Source: Clostridiaceae bacterium (GTDB lineage Bacteria; Bacillota; Clostridia; Acetivibrionales; DUMC01). Taken from it: DNA of 5,591 bases. Shown here piece after piece: positions 5,563 to 5,591 of the stretch. The notes beneath the pieces were generated by a model. The model saw only the letters and a list, made by a program, of their open reading frames with translations. It had not been told where the DNA came from and searched no databases. The position numbers and the translations under genes are program-made. The DNA lies in assembly GCA_012512865.1 (NCBI GenBank), contig JAAZDH010000208.1, positions 1-5,591 on the forward strand, read 5' to 3'. Position 1 is the first letter of the stretch. Each line of letters begins with the position of its first letter.

Positions 5563-5591
5563 CAACTATAAATGATTTAGATAAAACTGAC

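Larger units (their letters stand above)
4386..5591 (-). mobile_element. Partial IS110-family insertion sequence
   Basis: The element reads leftward. Its downstream end is lost at the junction with OLD-like DNA near 4385. Its upstream end is not seen, because the window stops 123 bases ahead of the transposase start. IS110 elements lack classical terminal inverted repeats, so the boundary cannot be placed by eye. In the IS110 group the bridge RNA is encoded in the non-coding sequence upstream of the transposase. Only part of that region is present (5469-5591), so a bridge RNA cannot be called. Transposase codons look more GC-rich than those of the flanking OLD and helicase fragments, in keeping with a separate origin. 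Confidence 0.75.

Overview
The window looks like a low-GC Firmicute, most likely a member of the Clostridia. The base composition is AT-rich. There is a textbook sigma-A promoter (TTGACA, 17-bp spacer, TATAAT), and the ribosome binding sites are strong GGAGG/GAGGTGG types. The protein families (Uma2, DUF6036-type nucleotidyltransferase, IS110 transposase) are common in cellulolytic and thermophilic clostridia. The species cannot be named from the sequence.

Layout, left to right. (1) 26-896, minus strand: an intact gene for a Phd/YefM-like antitoxin domain fused to a Uma2-family PD-(D/E)XK domain. Its promoter is perfect, and a TGTACA core plus TATTGTA repeats lie over the promoter, which suggests autoregulation. 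(2) 1036-2143, minus strand: a two-gene unit. The first gene is a DUF6036-like nucleotidyltransferase interrupted by one in-frame TAG. The second overlaps it by 8 bp and encodes a 201-residue protein resembling the helical C-terminal half of nucleotidyltransferase-like proteins. (3) 2210-2561, plus strand: a small PD-(D/E)XK-like reading frame with a poor TTG start, followed by a good rho-independent terminator. (4) 2562-3075: no intact gene, with at most short coding relics. (5) 3076-4385, minus strand: the C-terminal half of a UvrD-like helicase, and upstream of it a middle piece of an OLD-family AAA ATPase. Together they are the remains of an OLD nuclease plus helicase operon of the Gabija (GajA/GajB) kind. 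(6) 4386-5591, minus strand: an IS110-family element whose transposase lacks its extreme C-terminus and runs in frame into the OLD fragment. Its upstream end leaves the window.

I read the region as a decaying accessory (defence or toxin-antitoxin-like) island. Only the Uma2 fusion gene, and perhaps the 201-residue gene, look intact. The OLD/helicase pair has lost the Walker A and B motifs, the TOPRIM nuclease domain and the N-terminal half of the helicase, so it cannot be functional as seen here. I do not see a convincing intact new system. The most notable points are the Phd-Uma2 fusion with its apparent built-in operator, the in-frame IS110-OLD chimera, and the amber-interrupted nucleotidyltransferase with its overlapping partner.
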